A stretch of DNA of 64,000 nt from NCBI GenBank assembly GCA_913777665.1, contig CAJYTF010000034.1, positions 124,001 through 188,000 of the forward strand. Direction: 5' to 3'. The notes under the pieces are model-generated. The model was not told where the DNA came from. It was given only the letters and a program-made list of their open reading frames with translations, and ran no database searches. How positions within the stretch are numbered: position 1 is the stretch's first letter; each line of letters begins with the position of its first letter. A program made the translations under genes and the position numbers. This document shows positions 8,850-17,270 of the stretch, in pieces. Source of the DNA: an uncultured Myroides sp. (GTDB lineage: Bacteria > Bacteroidota > Bacteroidia > Flavobacteriales > Flavobacteriaceae).

Positions 8850-10034
8850 ATGAAAACTCCCGAAAGATATCAGCCCGAAAACAACCATTCTTTTTCAAGT
8901 TACTGGAAACCTACCAACGATAATTTACTTCCAAAATTATTGACTGATGTTTCTTTGGAAGAAAGCGAACAGCTGATTCCGTTGTATTTTCAGGTTGATG
9001 AATTGGGCGATACTGTAGCAAAAGAATATTTCACCAACAAACAGTTTGGCGAAGCTATTGGAAACCTGCATCGCGATTTTTCTATGTATCCTTCCAACAA
9101 AGAAAATCTTTCTGAAGTTACACAACAACTTTTCAAACAACTGACCGATATTCCGACTTGGGTAAATTTCGATTTAATAAATCTAGCGGCGACTTATTGT
9201 AATCGTTGCGGAACATCCGCTTTATCGGTTTTGCGGAATTACTGTTTAATGGGCGGCTATGAATCATCGGCAATTAACAAACCGCTTATTTTTACGCAGG
9301 CATTGCACAAAGGTGCCGTAAAACGTTTGGCAGATACGGTTGATTTTTGGATGCATGTTACAACCGTTAACGGACTAAAACCTCAACAAAAAGGAATTTA
9401 TTCGATATTGACTACCCGATTGATTCACTCGTATTCTCGTTTACAGATTGAAAAATCGACCGATTGGAAACCGGAACTTTGGGGCAGACCAATTAATTTG
9501 TGGGATATGTTGGCTACCAATTTAGGTTTTTCGATTGCTTTTATGGACGGATTATCGAAATTAAAACTCCCGCCGACAAATGACGAACTTACCGCCGTTT
9601 TACACCTTTGGAAATATGTAGGCTATCTATTAGGCATTCCGTTGGAATTATTGCCTGATACTGGCGAAGAAGCTGCAAAACAATTGTATTTGTGGAGTAA
9701 AACCCAAAAAGGCATCGATCAAGATTCAAAAGATTTGGCTTACGCGTTGTACGAAGAACCCAAACTAGTAACGTTTACCAACAATTCGTTTATGAAATGG
9801 TTTGTACAAAAAACAAATGTAGGTTACAACGAAGTTTTATTGGGAGCCGAAAGTAGATCTGCATTAGGACTTCCCTACTCTAAAGGTAAATATTGGATTT
9901 TACTGTTAAACAACATCAACCAATACTTCGATAAAAAAGCGAAGAGCAATCCAAAATCATATATAAAAGTCGCTTTAAGAGGAAGAAAACAACAGGAAGA
10001 CGTTTGGGATTTGTACCGAAAAGAGAAGAGATAA
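8850..10034 (+). CDS. MpaB/rubber-oxygenase-like heme oxygenase family protein (DUF2236)
   Basis: 394-aa protein with the helical fold signature of the family that includes latex-clearing protein Lcp and the fungal ER-bound oxygenase MpaB. Indicative segments are the LRNYCLMGGYESSAINKPL region near residue 130, RLADTVDFWMHVTTVNGL near 170, and TTRLIHSYSR near 190, where family members have heme-contacting His and Arg residues. The segment LWKYVGYLLGIPLELLPDT is also typical. No signal peptide is evident. The substrate is unknown; characterised relatives oxidatively cleave isoprenoid double bonds. It is monocistronic and convergent with the next gene. Confidence 0.75.
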   Translation: MKTPERYQPENNHSFSSYWKPTNDNLLPKLLTDVSLEESEQLIPLYFQVDELGDTVAKEYFTNKQFGEAIGNLHRDFSMYPSNKENLSEVTQQLFKQLTDIPTWVNFDLINLAATYCNRCGTSALSVLRNYCLMGGYESSAINKPLIFTQALHKGAVKRLADTVDFWMHVTTVNGLKPQQKGIYSILTTRLIHSYSRLQIEKSTDWKPELWGRPINLWDMLATNLGFSIAFMDGLSKLKLPPTNDELTAVLHLWKYVGYLLGIPLELLPDTGEEAAKQLYLWSKTQKGIDQDSKDLAYALYEEPKLVTFTNNSFMKWFVQKTNVGYNEVLLGAESRSALGLPYSKGKYWILLLNNINQYFDKKAKSNPKSYIKVALRGRKQQEDVWDLYRKEKR

Positions 10035-10037
10035 AGT

Positions 10038-10574
10038 TTAATATTTTATCTTTTCGTCTTTATTATGCTTCTTGTCAAGATCATATAAAATTCTATCTGC
10101 AAGAAGAAAATCAATTTTCTTATAGTGACAAACTTCTCTTAACTTTTCTAAATATTCCAAGTATAATTCTATTTGAATATCTATTGAAGAAAAATATTTT
10201 GGCATAATCTTTCCATAAATGAAACGATAAACTCTTTGATCAATGATCTGATAAATGTTAGGGTTTTTAAATCTTAAAATAGTTGAAGCCATCGCTAATT
10301 GTACGCCTTTCGTAGATAAGAGATTTCTTAAAATTTTTTCTGTTAAGTCAGCATTTAAAACCAAATCATTCTTATCAACTTGATTTAAAAGCAATAATGT
10401 ACTTTCGTTAAACTGTGAGTAACGATTGACTTTCCAAAGAACAATCTGATTAATTATACTTTGATCGAAATCAACATTAATATTGTCTAAGATTGATGTT
10501 AATTCTGGCTGAAATTTATAATCATCATTTGATAGTTCTTGTTCTGTTAAGTTTAAATCATAAACTGTTTTCAT
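10038..10574 (-). CDS. Hypothetical protein with a helix-hairpin-helix-like segment
   Basis: 178-aa soluble, helix-rich protein. The central sequence LLSTKGVQLAMASTILRFKNPNIYQIIDQRVYRFIYG resembles the helix-hairpin-helix and following acidic position of HhH-GPD DNA glycosylase-like proteins. The fold assignment is tentative and no iron-sulfur loop is seen. The stop lies 3 bp from the end of the convergent DUF2236 gene. I do not recognise a specific function. Confidence 0.6.
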   Translation of the reverse strand: MKTVYDLNLTEQELSNDDYKFQPELTSILDNINVDFDQSIINQIVLWKVNRYSQFNESTLLLLNQVDKNDLVLNADLTEKILRNLLSTKGVQLAMASTILRFKNPNIYQIIDQRVYRFIYGKIMPKYFSSIDIQIELYLEYLEKLREVCHYKKIDFLLADRILYDLDKKHNKDEKIKY

Positions 10575-10588
10575 TAAAATATATCGTT

Positions 10589-10613
10589 AAAAAAGATGCT
10601 TTTCAGCATCTTT
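10589..10613 (-). terminator. Terminator of the tandem outer membrane protein genes
   Basis: Stem AAAAGATGC/GCATCTTTT with a short loop just past the stop of the 192-aa gene. On the minus strand it ends in a T-run. It also separates this pair from the HhH-like gene downstream. Confidence 0.7.
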
Positions 10614-11191
10614 TATTTATTAAACTTATAGGTTAAACCAACCTGGAAAACACTGTTGTAATTAATATCTGAAAAGAACCAGAGAATCATTTGATCATCA
10701 ACCGCATCTCTAACACCCATTTTATAACGTGCTTCAACCGACAAATTATCAGTAATATCATAGCCCACACCAAAATTCATGGCTAAATCAACATTATTGC
10801 GGTTATACATTGAATCGCTCATTAAAAAATCTAAAGTTGGACCTACCTGTAAATTAAACGATTTAAAATGAAACTTGTTGATAACACTTAAACCCAAATA
10901 ATTTAAAGGAATGTCAGCTTTACCACCATCTGTTTCAGGAAAGTATCTTGCACTTAAATACACATCATTTGCGCCCTGCATAGAAAAATTCAATTCGGGC
11001 TGTAACGAATAAAACTTTGCAAACCTGAAATTACCAAAAACACCTGCGTACATTCCTGCCTTGCTTGATGCTTCAATATCTTCAATTGTAGAAATATTGA
11101 AACCTGCTCTTACGCCGCTTGTGAATTCTGTTTGCGCTTGGGCAGCAGTAAAACCAAATACCATCAACCCTAAAAAAATAACTTTACGCAT
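10613..11191 (-). CDS. Outer membrane beta-barrel protein (PorT/OmpW-like)
   Basis: 192-aa exported protein. The signal peptide MRKVIFLGLMVFGFTAAQAQ precedes a series of alternating amphipathic strands (SGVRAGFNIS, YAGVFGNFRF, FNLQVGPTLDFL, VDLAMNFGVGYDI, FQVGLTYKFNK). The final aromatic-terminated strand is typical of barrels handled by the BAM complex. It is a paralog of the gene immediately upstream (11197-11829) and starts 5 bp after that gene ends, so the two look like a tandem duplication in one transcript. The precise function is unknown; this fold is commonly annotated as porin-family or PorT. Confidence 0.8.
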   Translation of the reverse strand: MRKVIFLGLMVFGFTAAQAQTEFTSGVRAGFNISTIEDIEASSKAGMYAGVFGNFRFAKFYSLQPELNFSMQGANDVYLSARYFPETDGGKADIPLNYLGLSVINKFHFKSFNLQVGPTLDFLMSDSMYNRNNVDLAMNFGVGYDITDNLSVEARYKMGVRDAVDDQMILWFFSDINYNSVFQVGLTYKFNK

Positions 11192-11196
11192 GGCTT

Positions 11197-11829
11197 TTAT
11201 TTAAAAGTGTATGTTGCACCAACCATAAACGAACGGTTTAAATTAGCTGAATAATTTGAATAATAGCTTGCGTTAGAATAAATAGGCTCAATAATTCCCT
11301 GACGCATACGTGCTTCAATGCCAAAATTTTCGGTAATGCTGTACCCTAATCCAAAGTTAAAAGTTAAATCAACTCCGTTATTATGTGAATACAAAGGCTA
11401 ATAATAATTACCTCCTGTGGTATTATAACTATTGGTTGCTGTGTGTTCTGACACCAAAATATCAAGCCCGGGACCCACATGCATACTGAATTTATCAAAA
11501 TTAAACTTGTTGATAAGATTTAAAGACAAATAATCTAACGGCACACTGCCTTGTCTTCCTTGAACATATTGGTAGGTATTATCATCATATCGGTAAGACT
11601 GAATATTATCAACACCTTGGCGTAAATACATCATCTCAAACTGCATATTGTAAACACGCGTTAATTTTAAATTTCCGTATAACCCCACATAAAAATTGTT
11701 TCTATACTCGCCGCCCATTCCCGTAACGGTAGAGGCAGAATATCCCGCTTTAACTCCCGGTTTAAAAGAAACCTGCGCATTTGCCGATCCAAAAGCACAA
11801 ACTGCTAACAGCATCATAACTTTTTTCAT
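11197..11829 (-). pseudogene. Outer membrane beta-barrel protein interrupted by an in-frame amber codon
   Basis: The ORF track gives two ORFs (143 aa, 11398-11829; 65 aa, 11197-11394), but both are in the same frame and separated only by TAG at 11398-11400. Read through, they give one ~210-aa barrel that aligns along its length with the adjacent 192-aa paralog. The N-terminus has a signal peptide (MKKVMMLLAVCAFGSANAQ). The part after the stop continues the barrel (VDLTFNFGLGYSITENFGIEAR, FMVGATYTFK). Losing the last strands should prevent barrel closure, so I call a pseudogene. A sequencing error or rare readthrough is the alternative. Confidence 0.8.
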
Positions 11830-11966
11830 AAGTAGTATTTTAATGTTAATAAATGTTTATGAGCCGAATATACTATTTTCTTTTGATATAACAACAAAGA
11901 AACTTCTTGCACTACATTAAGCAGAAACCACAACTATTTTACGAACTTTACTAAAAATTAGAAAGT

Positions 11967-13004
11967 ATGGAATTAGGAATATCGATGTTTGGCGATTTAA
12001 GGTTCAATCCTCAAACGCAACAGCGCAAAGCACCTCATCAACGGTTTACCGAAATGTTGGAACAGGTTAAACTGGCAGATGAAGTTGGTTTAGATGTTTT
12101 TGAAATGGGCGAACACCACCGTGCAGACTACAGCGTAACAAATCCGCAGTTGTTTTTAAGCGCAGCAGCGGCAGTTACAAAAAATATAAAATTAGGATCG
12201 GCAGTTACGGTTTTAAGTTCGAGTGATCCCGTGCGTTTGTTCGAAGATTTTAGTATGTTGGATCAACTATCTAAAGGTCGTGCGCAAATTATGGCGGGTC
12301 GCGGCAGTTTTATAGAATCGTTTCCGCTTTTTGGATTTAGTTTAGATGATTACGATGCGTTGTTTGAAGACAAGTTGATGCTTTTGCTGGATTTGATTGA
12401 TAAAAACGGTACAGACATTAACTGGAACGGACGTTTGACTCAAAACCTGCAGAATGTAAATCTGTACCCGAAACCATTTCAGGACAAATTACCTGTTTGG
12501 ATTGCGGTTGGCGGTACTCCGGCATCGGTTCTTCGTGCAGCTCGATTGGGATTACCGATCATGTTTGCCATTATCGGTGGAATGCCTATTAACTTTAAAC
12601 CTTTGGTTGATTATTACAAAGAGAATTATTTGGCGGCGGGTCACGATGCAGCAAAAATGCAGTTGGGAATTAATTCGCACACTTTTGTAGGAGCTAACAG
12701 TAATATAAAAGACGAATATTTTCCGTTTTATGCCGCACAGATGGATCATATTGGGAAAGATCGCGGTTGGGCACCTTTTAGCAAAGAAGTATTTTTAAAC
12801 ACCACCCGACCAGAAGGTGCGTATTTTATGGGTGAACCAAATGCGGTGATCGATAAAATTCTGCAACAGCACGAATGGTTTGGTCATACCCGTTTTGTAG
12901 GACAGATGGATGTTGGTGACCCAGATCACACTATGCTTATGAAATCGATTGAATTGTTTGGAACTAAAGTTGCTCCGGAAGTTAGAAAGGCTTTGGGGAA
13001 ATAA
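11967..13004 (+). CDS. LLM class flavin-dependent oxidoreductase
   Basis: 345-aa member of the bacterial luciferase-like monooxygenase superfamily, a TIM barrel using reduced flavin. Features are the N-terminal strand ELGISMFGD, VGLDVFEMGEHHRADYSVTNPQ (active-site loop after strand 2), IKLGSAVTVLSSSDPVRLFEDFSMLDQLSKGRA, and VWIAVGGTPASVLRAARLGLP near residue 175 (phosphate-binding region). The substrate cannot be told from sequence. It is a single gene with its own upstream region; the next gene starts 65 bp downstream. Confidence 0.88.
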   Translation: MELGISMFGDLRFNPQTQQRKAPHQRFTEMLEQVKLADEVGLDVFEMGEHHRADYSVTNPQLFLSAAAAVTKNIKLGSAVTVLSSSDPVRLFEDFSMLDQLSKGRAQIMAGRGSFIESFPLFGFSLDDYDALFEDKLMLLLDLIDKNGTDINWNGRLTQNLQNVNLYPKPFQDKLPVWIAVGGTPASVLRAARLGLPIMFAIIGGMPINFKPLVDYYKENYLAAGHDAAKMQLGINSHTFVGANSNIKDEYFPFYAAQMDHIGKDRGWAPFSKEVFLNTTRPEGAYFMGEPNAVIDKILQQHEWFGHTRFVGQMDVGDPDHTMLMKSIELFGTKVAPEVRKALGK

Positions 13005-13069
13005 TAACACACATTTTTGCCAACATCTTAACTTTAAGCATTCTAAAATTAAAATTTTAACTTTGTACT

Positions 13070-13732
13070 ATGGATAAGTTGACCAAAGAGCAAAGAAAAA
13101 AAAATATGCAAGCTAATAAATCAACGGGTACAAAACCTGAACTTTTATTAGCCAAAACGCTGTTTGCCCGCGGTCACCGCTACAGAAAAAACAATAAAAC
13201 GGTTTTTGGAAAACCCGATTTAACTTTTAAAAAGATAAAACTCGCCATTTTTGTTGATGGAGAATTTTGGCATGGAAAAGATTGGTTTGAACGCAAAAAT
13301 GACCATAAGACTAACCAAGAGTTCTGGAACAAAAAAATTGAGAGAAATATTGCACGCGATAAAGAAGTAAATGAAGAACTTACCAAACAAGGTTGGTCTA
13401 TCTTGCGATTTTGGAGTAATGATATCAACAAAAATTTACTAACTTGCGTGTTGCAAATTGAAAGTGAGATTAAAAATTTAAAAATGAATTTAAAAGAAAA
13501 AATTTCTTTAGAAACGTTTGGAAACAAGCAATTTAGAATAAAATTAGTTGAGCCCGAAAATAACCAAGAAGCGGTTTTAACACACTATTTGCATAATTCA
13601 AAAAACGGAATATCTAAATTTTACAAAGAAGATGCCGTTACGTTTACCAAAGAAATTTTGGAACAAAAATATCCTGAAGAAGAAATTACCAACAAAGTTG
13701 CCGAAGAAGCATTGCAATATGGAATTTTTTAG
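13070..13732 (+). CDS. Vsr-like very-short-patch-repair endonuclease with C-terminal extension
   Basis: Residues 1-135 match the Vsr fold. RKKNMQANKSTGTKPELLLAK matches the conserved start, GKPDLTF holds the catalytic Asp, FVDGEFWHG is the His-containing core, and FWNKKIERNIARDKEV with LTKQGWSILRFW closes the domain. Classical Vsr nicks beside T:G mismatches created by deamination of 5-methylcytosine. Residues ~140-220 form an extra charged region not found in the ~150-aa E. coli Vsr. No cytosine methyltransferase is present nearby. It is followed by a repeat element, an unknown gene and an HNH nuclease. Confidence 0.8.
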   Translation: MDKLTKEQRKKNMQANKSTGTKPELLLAKTLFARGHRYRKNNKTVFGKPDLTFKKIKLAIFVDGEFWHGKDWFERKNDHKTNQEFWNKKIERNIARDKEVNEELTKQGWSILRFWSNDINKNLLTCVLQIESEIKNLKMNLKEKISLETFGNKQFRIKLVEPENNQEAVLTHYLHNSKNGISKFYKEDAVTFTKEILEQKYPEEEITNKVAEEALQYGIF

Positions 13733-13737
13733 CTTTT

Positions 13738-13822
13738 AGGCGTTCCCTTCGGTCGGGCTTTTCGCTGTAATCTTTTTGCTCGTTCCTCTCAAAAAAGTAT
13801 TTCCGCTGCAATCCCTAACGCA
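13738..13822. repeat. Tandem imperfect ~41-bp repeat with GCGTT/AACGC ends
   Basis: Unlike the surrounding AT-rich sequence, this 85-bp stretch is richer in GC and internally repetitive. CGTTCCCTTC and CGTTCCTCTC start two half-units; CGCTGTAATC (13763) and CGCTGCAATC (13804) end them, 41 bp apart. The outer ends form a short inverted repeat (GGCGTT near 13739, TAACGC near 13816). It lies between the Vsr gene and the 119-aa gene. It may be a mobile or recombination-site element. Confidence 0.6.
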
Positions 13823-13833
13823 AATATCCCGTA

Positions 13834-14193
13834 ATGAATAAAGTCTATTTTAAATACACAGAACATCCTGGAGATTTTTTTAGAAATACAGATGTTGTAA
13901 TACTACCAAATCCTCAAGAAGATATGGAAAATTTTTTAATTCAATTTCTAAAAAATTATCAATCTGACGAAAGAGTAACTTATGTTGATGACTTATATAA
14001 ACTTCTTGATGATGATTTTTTTAACGAAGAAGATAAAAACAATTTTGTTAAAATAATTGGTAAAAAATCGGAATTAGAAATCAAAACTGCAATACAGCAT
14101 ATGGAAATGGAACTAAGAAACGAAGCATATAAAAATTTTTACAATCTTGTCAGAACTAAACAAATTCAAATAATTGATAATGGCAAAAAGTAA
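13834..14193 (+). CDS. Hypothetical protein, 119 aa, in the nuclease island
   Basis: Small acidic, lysine-rich protein with no signal peptide or membrane segment. Charged helical stretches are visible (NEEDKNNFVKIIGKKSELEIKTAIQHMEMELRNEAY). I do not recognise its family. The stop overlaps the ATG of the HNH gene by 14 bp, which implies co-expression. A helper role for the nuclease (immunity or targeting) is possible but only inferred from position. Confidence 0.65.
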   Translation: MNKVYFKYTEHPGDFFRNTDVVILPNPQEDMENFLIQFLKNYQSDERVTYVDDLYKLLDDDFFNEEDKNNFVKIIGKKSELEIKTAIQHMEMELRNEAYKNFYNLVRTKQIQIIDNGKK

Positions 14194-14947
14194 TAATTGG
14201 ACAAAAAAAGAAACTATTGTTGCCTTTAATGTTTATTGTAAAATTCCTTTCAAAAGTAGTAGCAAGACCAATCCTACGATTATAAAATATGCCAATATTA
14301 TTGGTAGAAGTCCTTCTGCATTAAATATGAAAGTTGGAAATTTTGGAAGACTTGATCCAGAATTGAAAAAACAAGGAATTGTTGGATTAGGAAATGGAAG
14401 CAAGTTAGATGAAATTGTATGGAATGAATTTCATGGCAATTGGGAAAAATTAGCTTATGAAAGTGAGTTGTTAATCGCTGAATTTCAAAATAAAAAAGTA
14501 GAAGAAATAATTGATAATGAAGTTTTTGACTTTCCACTTGGAACGGAAAGAGAAACTATCATAAAGCAAAGAGTTAATCAAAACTTTTTCCGTTCTACAA
14601 TACTTTCATCTTATAACTTAAAATGTTGTATCACAGGTTTATCAATTTCTGAATTTTTAGTTGCAAGTCATATAAAACCTTGGAAAGCAGATGAATTAAA
14701 TCGTTTAAATCCTCACAATGGTTTATGCTTGAACTCAATTCACGACAAAGCCTTTGATAAAGGTTTTATAACTGTTACACCCGATTATAAAATAAAAGTT
14801 TCAAAATATCTTGATGAGTATAGAAAAGATCAAGCTGTTCCCGATTTTTTTCTAAAATACGACAATCAATCTATTATTTTACCTGATAGATTTCTTCCTT
14901 CCAAAGATTTTTTAGATTGGCATTACACAACTTTATTTAAAAAATAA
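14180..14947 (+). CDS. HNH endonuclease (putative restriction endonuclease)
   Basis: The ORF track starts at a TTG (14174); the ATG at 14180 (MAKSNNWTKKE) is the likely start, giving 255 aa. The N-terminal ~90 residues are an unassigned putative DNA-recognition part. The C-terminal half has the HNH pattern CCITGLSISEFLVASHIKPW, then LNPHNGLCLNSIHDKAFDKGFI, as in COG3440-type restriction endonucleases. The zinc-holding cysteines are degenerate (KCCITG only). Its partner methyltransferase is missing, so it may be a solitary or modification-dependent nuclease or a remnant of a system. Confidence 0.78.
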   Translation: MAKSNNWTKKETIVAFNVYCKIPFKSSSKTNPTIIKYANIIGRSPSALNMKVGNFGRLDPELKKQGIVGLGNGSKLDEIVWNEFHGNWEKLAYESELLIAEFQNKKVEEIIDNEVFDFPLGTERETIIKQRVNQNFFRSTILSSYNLKCCITGLSISEFLVASHIKPWKADELNRLNPHNGLCLNSIHDKAFDKGFITVTPDYKIKVSKYLDEYRKDQAVPDFFLKYDNQSIILPDRFLPSKDFLDWHYTTLFKK

Positions 14948-15000
14948 AATAAATACGTTTTAAATAAACACTAAATCATAAACCATAAAAATTAAAAAAA

Positions 15001-15726
15001 CTAAACTTGTATTTTATTCCATGCAATAACCTGAACACCGATTGAATACTGAACTTTTAAAGGAAGTTCGTTCAAATTTAAATCGCCCAAAATATAATCT
15101 GTCTGTAATTCGTAAAGCGTTAGTTGGTACAACGGCCAGGGAATATGATGAATATCGTATCTGTACAAAACCTCATCGGCATCAACATACAAGCAATATC
15201 GCTCGGTTAAAAAACAATCCAAATCTGTTTTATTGGTTATTTCGGTTCCGATTTCGTACTTCACTTCAAATGAAAAATTCTTCTTTTTAAAGACCGATTG
15301 AAAATAATCTTTATTGTTTCGATACATATCGGCATGTTCATAAGGTAAAACCGACAATAATTTTGAAACAGCAACCGAAATGATCTTACTTGCTTCGATG
15401 TTTAAAAAATACACGCCCGGAATATCGTCTTTTACAACATAAGTCCGCAAATTGATCTCTTCAAAATTAGAAATTGGCGCAAACGGAGGCAAAAATCGCG
15501 GTCGGATTTTTTCCATAGTAAATGCCACCAATGACACGTAGGCTTCCTCATTAAACAAATCAATTGTTAAACCATCGGGAATTAATTCCTGCAAAATAGC
15601 TGCATCAGCCTTCCAATGAAAAAACAAGGCACGGTTCCATTCCTGATAAAAACTATAAGGGTGTTTTGGGTAATCCCAAGTTCGGTGATCGGTTTGTTTC
15701 AGTATTTTTTTGATTGATAAACTCAT
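15001..15726 (-). CDS. DUF2071 (YqjF-like) family protein
   Basis: 241-aa protein matching the DUF2071 pattern: WNRALFFHWKADAAILQELIPDGLTIDLFNEEAYVSLVAFTMEKIRPRFLPP, followed by FEEINLRTYVVKDDIPGVYFLNIEAS. Members have an acetoacetate-decarboxylase-like beta fold, and their function is undefined. Its start is 1 bp from the stop of the upstream DUF1572 gene, so the two are probably an operon with the DUF72 gene further upstream. Confidence 0.82.
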   Translation of the reverse strand: MSLSIKKILKQTDHRTWDYPKHPYSFYQEWNRALFFHWKADAAILQELIPDGLTIDLFNEEAYVSLVAFTMEKIRPRFLPPFAPISNFEEINLRTYVVKDDIPGVYFLNIEASKIISVAVSKLLSVLPYEHADMYRNNKDYFQSVFKKKNFSFEVKYEIGTEITNKTDLDCFLTERYCLYVDADEVLYRYDIHHIPWPLYQLTLYELQTDYILGDLNLNELPLKVQYSIGVQVIAWNKIQV

Positions 15727-15727
15727 A

Positions 15728-16303
15728 TCATTCCTTGTTTTTATCGTTCAATAAATCATCGGTAAAATGCCTGCGCTGCTTTTCTGCTGAAAATTTTACC
15801 GCATTGTATTGGTTTGATTTATTTCGGGGAATTGATAACGATTGCCACTTTTCATTTTGAATCATTTTGCCGATAAAAACAATCTGCCCAACGTGATATG
15901 GGTAATGAGCCAATTGTCGGTTAATGGCTTCGTGCACCGTATGCCCTTCGTTACGAATATAGATGATTTTGTTCAAATCGCTTTCAGACAAACTGTTCAA
16001 GGTATTAAACAAGCAGCTCCAACCGGCTTCCCATTTTTCCAGAACTTCGGTAGCAGAATTTAAATCGGCTTCAAATTCACTGTCACGGTTTCGCCATTCT
16101 TTTTCGCCATCGGTTGTAAAAATATCCGTCCAACGCGAAAGCATGTTTCCCCACAAATGTTTCACAATAACGGCAATGCTGTTGCTTTCCGCATTAAACT
16201 GCCAAAAGAAATCGTGTTCTTGCAACTGTTCAAACGTTTTATCGCCCAAATGCTTGTAATAGGCAAACTGTTTTTTTACACTTTCTATAAATGTTGATTC
16301 CAT
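15728..16303 (-). CDS. DUF1572 / DinB-superfamily protein
   Basis: 191-aa four-helix-bundle protein of the DinB/YfiT-like superfamily. SIAVIVKHLWGNMLSRWTDIFTTDGEKEWRNRDSEF near residue 45 and HTVHEAINRQLAHYPYHVGQIVFIGKMI near residue 125 supply histidines that bind a metal in related proteins. Some relatives are thiol-dependent S-transferases; the role here is unknown. It sits between the DUF72 and DUF2071 genes on the same strand. Confidence 0.82.
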   Translation of the reverse strand: MESTFIESVKKQFAYYKHLGDKTFEQLQEHDFFWQFNAESNSIAVIVKHLWGNMLSRWTDIFTTDGEKEWRNRDSEFEADLNSATEVLEKWEAGWSCLFNTLNSLSESDLNKIIYIRNEGHTVHEAINRQLAHYPYHVGQIVFIGKMIQNEKWQSLSIPRNKSNQYNAVKFSAEKQRRHFTDDLLNDKNKE

Positions 16304-16315
16304 TTTGTTTCGATT

Positions 16316-17197
16316 TTAAAATAGTGACAAATCATTTTTTCCGGGATACGGAAGATCTAACTTAAACTCGGCATTCAATTGTTTAATAAAATGAGTTGCC
16401 AGCAAAGGCGATTCTAATTCGGTATTTTGATGGACAAAAAAATACAGTTTCTGCAAACCGCTTTTGCGCCAGTCTTTAAGAATTGTAAGCCAATCATTTA
16501 ACCTGTCGTAATCTGCAGCGGTATTTGCACCAACGTATCGCACAAAAGCCGTGTTGCTTGTTAAACGCATGTGTAGCATGTCACGGCGACCGGCTGTATC
16601 AACAATAATATTTGCCACGTTATGCTTTTGCAACAAATTACAATATTGATTGAAAACGGTTTTATCTGCAAACCATTCTTTGTTACGAACCTCAACAGCC
16701 AACGGAAAACCTTTTGGAAATTCTTCAATGAATTTTTGCAATCGATCAAAATCTTTTGGTTTGAAATTTTCGTGCATTTGTAGGAAAATCATTCCCAGCT
16801 TATCTTCGAAAAACGCCAAAGCATCGGTAAACGCCAACACTTTTTCATTGGTGTTTAACAACCTGCTGTAATGACTGATTGATTGCGGAATTTTAGGAAA
16901 AAACTTAAAGGTTTCGGGTGTTTTATCATTCCAAATCTGCACCTGATCTTTAGATGGCGAACTGTAATAGGTAGCATTCAGCTCGATACTATTGAACTGT
17001 TGCGAATAGTACGTCAATTCGTCTTTTGTGCCTTTGGGATAGAAGTTTTTTAAATCGGTTTTGTTCCATTTTGCGCAACCTACAAAAACCTCGAAATTGC
17101 CTTTTGCATTTTTATCTAAAACGGCATAGGTTTCGGGCGCAGTTGGCGGTAAGGTAAAATCGACCAAAGACGGATCGGCAACTTTTCCAAATTTCAT
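16316..17197 (-). CDS. DUF72 (YecE-like) family protein
   Basis: 293-aa protein with the TIM-barrel DUF72 pattern. It has FEVFVGCAKWNKTDLKNFYPKGTKDELTYYSQQFNSIELNATYY at the start, then FFPKIPQSISHYSRL, FLQMHENFKPKDFDRL and PLAVEVRNKEWF. The biochemical function is unproven; some DUF72 members are linked to nucleic acid or Fe-S contexts. It begins a three-gene minus-strand run with the DUF1572 and DUF2071 genes (12-bp and 1-bp gaps). Confidence 0.85.
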   Translation of the reverse strand: MKFGKVADPSLVDFTLPPTAPETYAVLDKNAKGNFEVFVGCAKWNKTDLKNFYPKGTKDELTYYSQQFNSIELNATYYSSPSKDQVQIWNDKTPETFKFFPKIPQSISHYSRLLNTNEKVLAFTDALAFFEDKLGMIFLQMHENFKPKDFDRLQKFIEEFPKGFPLAVEVRNKEWFADKTVFNQYCNLLQKHNVANIIVDTAGRRDMLHMRLTSNTAFVRYVGANTAADYDRLNDWLTILKDWRKSGLQKLYFFVHQNTELESPLLATHFIKQLNAEFKLDLPYPGKNDLSLF

Positions 17198-17270
17198 TTT
17201 TTATTTAAAGATAGCTTTTTTATTAAAAACTGTCGATAATAATTGTTGATAATTACAGATCTAGTTATAT

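Noticed and set aside
10004-10207. ORF of 67 aa at the 3' end of the DUF2236 gene
   Set aside because: It overlaps both neighbouring genes in another frame; the minus-strand 178-aa gene explains this sequence better.
13738-13822. CRISPR-like repeat
   Set aside because: Only two degenerate half-units, no spacers of regular size and no cas genes.
15842-16871. Several plus-strand ORFs (73, 98, 73 aa) opposite the DUF1572 and DUF72 genes
   Set aside because: Shadows of clear minus-strand families; no start signals or recognisable domains.
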